Source: Cyanobacteria bacterium UBA11153 (GTDB lineage Bacteria > Cyanobacteriota > Cyanobacteriia > Cyanobacteriales > Coleofasciculaceae). Taken from it: a DNA stretch of 7,801 nt. A program made the position numbers and the translations under genes. Position 1 is the stretch's first letter; each line of letters starts with the position of its first letter. Positions 5,541 through 7,801 of the stretch are shown here, piece after piece. Below the pieces are notes generated by a model that had not been told where the DNA came from, ran no database searches, and saw only the letters and a program-made list of their open reading frames with translations. The stretch is taken from positions 3,388-11,188 of the forward strand of contig DOIX01000323.1 of NCBI GenBank assembly GCA_003511885.1, read 5' to 3'.

Positions 5541-5600
5541 ATTTCAGGGGCTATTATAGCAACAGACAATTGACAAATACGGCTTTTTTGCGCTTAATGG
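5541..5600 (+). ncRNA. possible NtcA-controlled small RNA or leader start
   Basis: This is the sequence immediately after the predicted start of the NtcA-type promoter. It contains GGGGC followed by the small inverted repeat GCTA-TTA-TAGC, and ends in GGC plus six T (5581-5588), where transcription might stop. I could not find a GC-rich hairpin directly before the T tract, so the 3' end is unknown. Cyanobacteria have NtcA-driven small RNAs such as NsiR4; whether this is one cannot be settled by eye. The alternative is a leader of about 500 nt for the STAS gene at 6049. Confidence 0.25.
5570..5598 (+). promoter_or_regulatory. candidate sigma70 promoter, TTGACA-N17-CTTAAT
   Basis: A perfect -35 TTGACA (5570-5575) is followed at exactly 17 bp by CTTAAT (5593-5598), which matches the -10 consensus at 4 of 6 positions. 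Transcription would run toward the STAS gene with a leader of about 445 nt. It overlaps the possible small RNA. Confidence 0.3.
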
Positions 5601-5762
5601 CATCATAAGAAACAAAAATTTTATAAAATTATTATATCTTTACATATTAGGGGAATATTTCTAGATCTGATAATTTTAGGACTATGCCAGTCACAAGCGC
5701 AAGCAGATCGCAAATTGAAATGGGGAAGCAAAAGGACTAAAATTGCGATCGCCAACTGTTAA

Positions 5763-5796
5763 ATCTCTTCAACTCCCGTCAGAGGGAGTGGGAGAT
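5763..5796 (+). other. stem-loop in the STAS upstream region
   Basis: ACTCCC (5772-5777) pairs with GGGAGT (5784-5789) around a 6-nt loop. The stem is extended by ATCTC (5763-5767) with GAGAT (5792-5796) across a small internal loop, giving 11 base pairs in all. No T tract follows, so it is not an obvious terminator. It could be a leader RNA structure. Confidence 0.4.
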
Positions 5797-5798
5797 GA

Positions 5799-5844
5799 TT
5801 GACAACTCAAGTTCTTCGGCTCATAGGATTGCCAGATCCTGGCA
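5799..5844 (+). promoter_or_regulatory. TTGACA with a following 15-bp inverted repeat
   Basis: A second perfect TTGACA (5799-5804) has only poor -10 partners (TAGGAT at 5824-5829, 19-bp spacing). Directly after it, TGCCAG-ATC-CTGGCA (5830-5844) is a perfect inverted repeat placed where a repressor could block initiation, or an RNA hairpin at the 5' end of a transcript toward the STAS gene. Confidence 0.3.
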
Positions 5845-5866
5845 GTGAAGTAGATCGCAAATAGGT

Positions 5867-5887
5867 AAGCTGCTACGCATTTAATTT
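5867..5887 (+). repeat. dispersed 21-bp repeat, copy 1 (core TACGCATTTAATTT)
   Basis: It matches 7708-7728 at 19 of 21 positions in the same orientation, including a shared run TACGCATTTAATTT. A weaker, inverted partial copy (GCTACGCATT) is at 30-44. The matching bases lie in non-coding DNA, upstream of the STAS gene here and downstream of the SGNH gene for copy 2. Confidence 0.55.
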
Positions 5888-6048
5888 CTATATCCCCACA
5901 CCTACACCCCTTTCAACAAATTTAATATCCAATGTCATATCAGCCGCAGCTTATGGAGCTATGGAGTGGACGTTTAGGGAATGGAGACGCTATCTTCAAA
6001 TTATTCTCTGTAAATGTTTTTTTGGTGAACTAAGGTCAGGAGAAAACT

Positions 6049-6414
6049 ATGGCAGTAAAAATCGGGGACTCAGGACTAAATATTATACAGCTTTCTGGAC
6101 AGATCGATCTATCCAACTCGGTTGAAATTAAACGACAAATCGCCAAAGCGATAGTGTCAAAACAATATGCCGCTATCTTGGTGGACATGGAAAGGGTAGA
6201 ATCTATCGACAGCGAGGGGCTCCTGATGTTAGTAGCTGCATTTCGTCATGCTCAAAAACGGCAACTGCGCTTGAGTATCTGTTCAATTGCACCCTCAATT
6301 CGTATGGTTTTTGAGTTGACTCAAGTGGATAGGGTGTTTGAGATTTTTGAGAATCGTCATGCTTTTGCCAAATCCCTTAAGCCTCGCGAACAAGTTCTTC
6401 AACTGATCGCTTAA
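6049..6414 (+). CDS. anti-sigma factor antagonist (STAS-domain, SpoIIAA-like), 121 aa
   Basis: A single STAS domain spans residues 4-108. Partner-switching proteins of this family bind an anti-sigma serine kinase when unphosphorylated and release it when phosphorylated. The signature is ILVDMERVESIDSEGLLML (43-61), in which D54-S55-x-G57 corresponds to the SpoIIAA phosphorylation loop; Ser55 is the predicted phosphosite. There is no signal peptide or membrane segment, so it is cytoplasmic. ATG 6049 is preceded by AGGAG (6038-6042) at 6-nt spacing. No kinase, phosphatase or sigma gene is in the window, so its partners are unknown. In cyanobacteria such orphan STAS proteins may serve response networks unrelated to sigma factors. 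The long upstream spacer with promoter-like and hairpin elements suggests specific regulation. Confidence 0.93.
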   Translation: MAVKIGDSGLNIIQLSGQIDLSNSVEIKRQIAKAIVSKQYAAILVDMERVESIDSEGLLMLVAAFRHAQKRQLRLSICSIAPSIRMVFELTQVDRVFEIFENRHAFAKSLKPREQVLQLIA

Positions 6415-6475
6415 CGCTAACTCTAATTGTACTGTTTGCAATTAACTTAAATTGTTGGTTCGTTTATCCTTCCGC

Positions 6476-6522
6476 AGCGGCGGCACAAAAATTTGGGATC
6501 CCATCCCTATTGAGCCGTCGCT
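6476..6522 (+). other. stem enclosing a 10-bp palindrome, after the STAS gene
   Basis: AGCGGCGGC (6476-6484) pairs with GCCGTCGCT (6514-6522) over nine positions, one of them a G-U pair. The loop contains the perfect palindrome TGGGATCCCA (6494-6503). It starts 62 nt after the STAS stop codon and could end or protect that transcript. There is no T tract after it, so it is not a standard intrinsic terminator. Confidence 0.4.
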
Positions 6523-6652
6523 CCTGAAGCTAAAGAAAGGCTGAAATGGTTTAAGGTTTATATAAGATCTCCTTGATCTAGCAACCGCTAGGGCTATTCC
6601 CCATTAAGAGTCTTCATTATCCAATGGGAGCCGCTTGATAGCTTATCTGATG

Positions 6653-6670
6653 AAGATTTCATGAAGTCTT
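6653..6670. promoter_or_regulatory. near-perfect 18-bp palindrome, AAGATTTCATGAAGTCTT
   Basis: The sequence equals its reverse complement at 16 of 18 positions, around the perfect core TTCATGAA. It resembles a dimeric regulator site but matches no operator that I can name. It lies about 300 bp upstream of the SGNH hydrolase gene. Confidence 0.3.
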
Positions 6671-6797
6671 TCAACTTGCGATGACATTCACCCAACAGGG
6701 GGATCATAATGAGTATAGAGGTGGGGATCCGGGCTGGCATCCATACCACACATTGATGGGAACTAGTGTAGGTAGGTAGAAATAACCCATCAGTTGT

Positions 6798-6817
6798 GAG
6801 CAGGGGGCAGGGGAGAA
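6798..6817 (+). repeat. G-rich dispersed repeat, copy 1
   Basis: The sequence reads GAGCAGGGGGCAGGGGAGAA and is nearly identical to 7748-7768. G-rich GCAGGGG-type sequences of this kind are common between genes in filamentous cyanobacteria, as I recall. Confidence 0.5.
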
Positions 6818-6968
6818 AAAACCAGTATCAATGAAACTGGTGAGAAAGTTCTGCCGCGCTCCACTAGTAGCTTACATACTTATGGGTGCAGATAATAGCG
6901 TACTATATTCATTAAACTCTCTAAATATATCAATCTGTTAACAATTTACTGAGCAAGTACTATCGCCT

Positions 6969-7655
6969 ATGCAAACACTTGTTGCGCCTAGCTTTCAGCA
7001 ATCTTATCAAATCCATAGACCACCCCTAAAATTAGTAGTCTTGGGGGATAGCCTGATCTACGGCTTTGGCGATTTTGAAGGCGGCGGTTGGGTAGAAAGA
7101 TTGCGACGGCAGTGGATGTCACCAAGCAGTCCAGGTCACGTCCTCTATAATTTAGGTGTTCGTGGAGATGGTATTGTGCAGGTACAAGAACGTCTCGAAC
7201 ACGAGTTTCGCCGTCGCGGGGAACTGCGGAATCGGTTTCCCGATACGATTATCCTATCTGTCGGGGTGAATGATTCTGCTCGTATCGGGCGCAGCAATGG
7301 TCGGAATTTTACTGATTTTGAGAGATTTCAAGCGGAATTGGCAAATTTGCTGGATCAAGCGCAGGGACTCTGTAATGTTTTATTTGTGGGGATGGTTCCT
7401 GTGGATGAATCGAAGATGCCATTTCTGGATTGTTTTTACTACAATCATCAGGATCAGTACCGCTACAAGGAAGCAACTCGCCTTGCTTGTATGAAGCGTC
7501 AGATTCCCTATCTGGATATTTTCGATAGTTGGCTGAGTCGGGGGATGGATTGGTGTTCCCATCGTTTGTCTGATGATGGACTTCATCCGAATGTGTTAGG
7601 ATATCAGGCATTATTACAAGATGTCCTTGAGTGGGAAGCATTCCGTTTCCTGTGA
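6969..7655 (+). CDS. SGNH/GDSL-family hydrolase, 228 aa
   Basis: This is a serine esterase/lipase-type hydrolase; the substrate is unknown. Block I is VVLGDSLIYGFG (23-34), with the nucleophile Ser28. Block II is NLGVRGDG (61-68), with the oxyanion glycine. Block III is VGVND (98-102), with Asn101. Block V is DDGLHPN (202-208), giving Asp203 and His206. All SGNH catalytic residues are therefore present and the length is normal for a single-domain member. There is no signal peptide or membrane helix, so it should act in the cytoplasm, for example on acyl-thioester, lysophospholipid or acetylated sugar substrates; this is inference. ATG 6969 has no good Shine-Dalgarno. TACTAT (6958-6963) lies so close upstream that, if it were the -10, the mRNA would be nearly leaderless. 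Frames in other phases inside it are shadows. Confidence 0.93.
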   Translation: MQTLVAPSFQQSYQIHRPPLKLVVLGDSLIYGFGDFEGGGWVERLRRQWMSPSSPGHVLYNLGVRGDGIVQVQERLEHEFRRRGELRNRFPDTIILSVGVNDSARIGRSNGRNFTDFERFQAELANLLDQAQGLCNVLFVGMVPVDESKMPFLDCFYYNHQDQYRYKEATRLACMKRQIPYLDIFDSWLSRGMDWCSHRLSDDGLHPNVLGYQALLQDVLEWEAFRFL

Positions 7656-7707
7656 TGGGATCTGGAATGGTTTGCTCTTTGCACATCTGGATGTAAAGGG
7701 ATGTAAT

Positions 7708-7728
7708 AAGCCGTTACGCATTTAATTT
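7708..7728 (+). repeat. dispersed 21-bp repeat, copy 2 (core TACGCATTTAATTT)
   Basis: The second copy of the repeat at 5867-5887, 53 bp after the SGNH stop codon and in the same orientation, with two differences. The pair therefore brackets the STAS and SGNH genes. Confidence 0.55.
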
Positions 7729-7743
7729 ATCTGTTTCAAATGA

Positions 7744-7770
7744 GGGGGAGCAGGGGTGCAGGGGAGAAGG
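7744..7770 (+). repeat. G-rich dispersed repeat, copy 2, with four G runs
   Basis: 7748-7768 repeats the G-rich element at 6798-6817 with one inserted base. The runs G5, G4, G4 and G2 separated by short loops could form a two-tetrad G-quadruplex in single-stranded DNA or RNA. It lies downstream of the last gene and may reduce read-through. Confidence 0.45.
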
Positions 7771-7801
7771 TTTAATAACTTTTTCCCTAACTTGAAAATA
7801 T

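Larger units (their letters stand above)
5319..6048. other. long AT-rich regulatory spacer without a protein gene
   Basis: This 730-bp gap has no convincing protein gene. It holds a CRP-like inverted repeat (5380-5414), an NtcA-type promoter (5493-5535), a TTGACA promoter candidate (5570-5598), a perfect AT palindrome AATTTTATAAAATT (5617-5630), a HIP1 copy (5745-5752), two hairpins (5763-5796, 5830-5844), a second TTGACA (5799-5804) and one copy of a dispersed repeat (5867-5887). An 18-codon ATG frame (5684-5740) has only AGGA 2 nt before its start and is probably chance. Confidence 0.6.
6415..6968. other. structured spacer between the STAS and SGNH genes
   Basis: This 554-bp gap has no recognised gene. 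It holds a stem (6476-6522), a short hairpin CTAGC-AACC-GCTAG (6578-6591), CCCATT/AATGGG (6600-6605, 6623-6628), a near-palindrome (6653-6670), a G-rich repeat (6798-6817) and ACCAGT/ACTGGT (6821-6826, 6836-6841). An open stretch 6592-6684 reads ...WEPLDSLSDEDFMKSFNLR but has no standard start codon. Its stop overlaps, as ATGA, an ATG frame of 32 codons (6681-6779). Both could be remnants or chance. Confidence 0.5.

Noticed and set aside
5865..5876. Second NtcA site (GTA...TAC)
   Set aside because: The spacing is six bases, not eight, and no -10 lies at the required distance.
7309..7686. 125-codon minus-strand frame inside the SGNH gene
   Set aside because: Antisense shadow of a gene with all four SGNH motif blocks.

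Overview
The window looks like chromosomal DNA from a cyanobacterium, probably a filamentous one. Four copies of the octamer GCGATCGC (HIP1), which would be expected about 0.1 times by chance, lie at 426-433, 952-959, 4417-4424 and 5745-5752. Several proteins belong to families I know only or mainly from cyanobacteria, the spacers are long and AT-rich, and there are heptanucleotide tandem repeats of the STRR type. No transposase, CRISPR array, tRNA or rRNA was seen.

Layout. 1-723 is gene-poor and holds at most one weak 57-codon frame with a terminator-like hairpin. A small membrane protein gene (724-921, minus) is divergent from a large gene (1226-3766, plus) encoding a sugar-1-phosphate nucleotidylyltransferase, a left-handed beta helix and a phosphohexomutase-like module. 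That module has lost almost every catalytic signature. Next come ssb (4016-4564), with a near-consensus LexA box beside its promoter, and a 135-bp block of heptamer repeats forming an inverted repeat. The block runs from the ssb stop codon to the start of a membrane-anchored four-cysteine protein (4696-4965). A small conserved protein lies on the minus strand (5124-5318).

The 730-bp spacer 5319-6048 carries the most striking regulatory signals. One is a CRP-like palindrome inside a perfect 11-bp inverted repeat. Another is a textbook NtcA-activated promoter, TGTA-N8-TACA followed after exactly 22 nt by TATACT, with no protein gene for about 500 nt downstream. This suggests an NtcA-controlled small RNA or a very long leader. 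An anti-sigma factor antagonist (STAS protein, 6049-6414) follows, then a structured 554-bp spacer, a cytoplasmic SGNH/GDSL hydrolase (6969-7655) and a repeat-rich tail.

The genes look like separate transcription units rather than one operon: each is flanked by more than 100 bp of spacer and strands alternate. Themes are nucleotide-sugar supply, DNA replication and repair (ssb), and sigma-factor partner switching. The strongest novelty candidates are the possible NtcA-driven transcript, the apparently dead mutase module, and the heptamer hairpin joining ssb to its neighbour.
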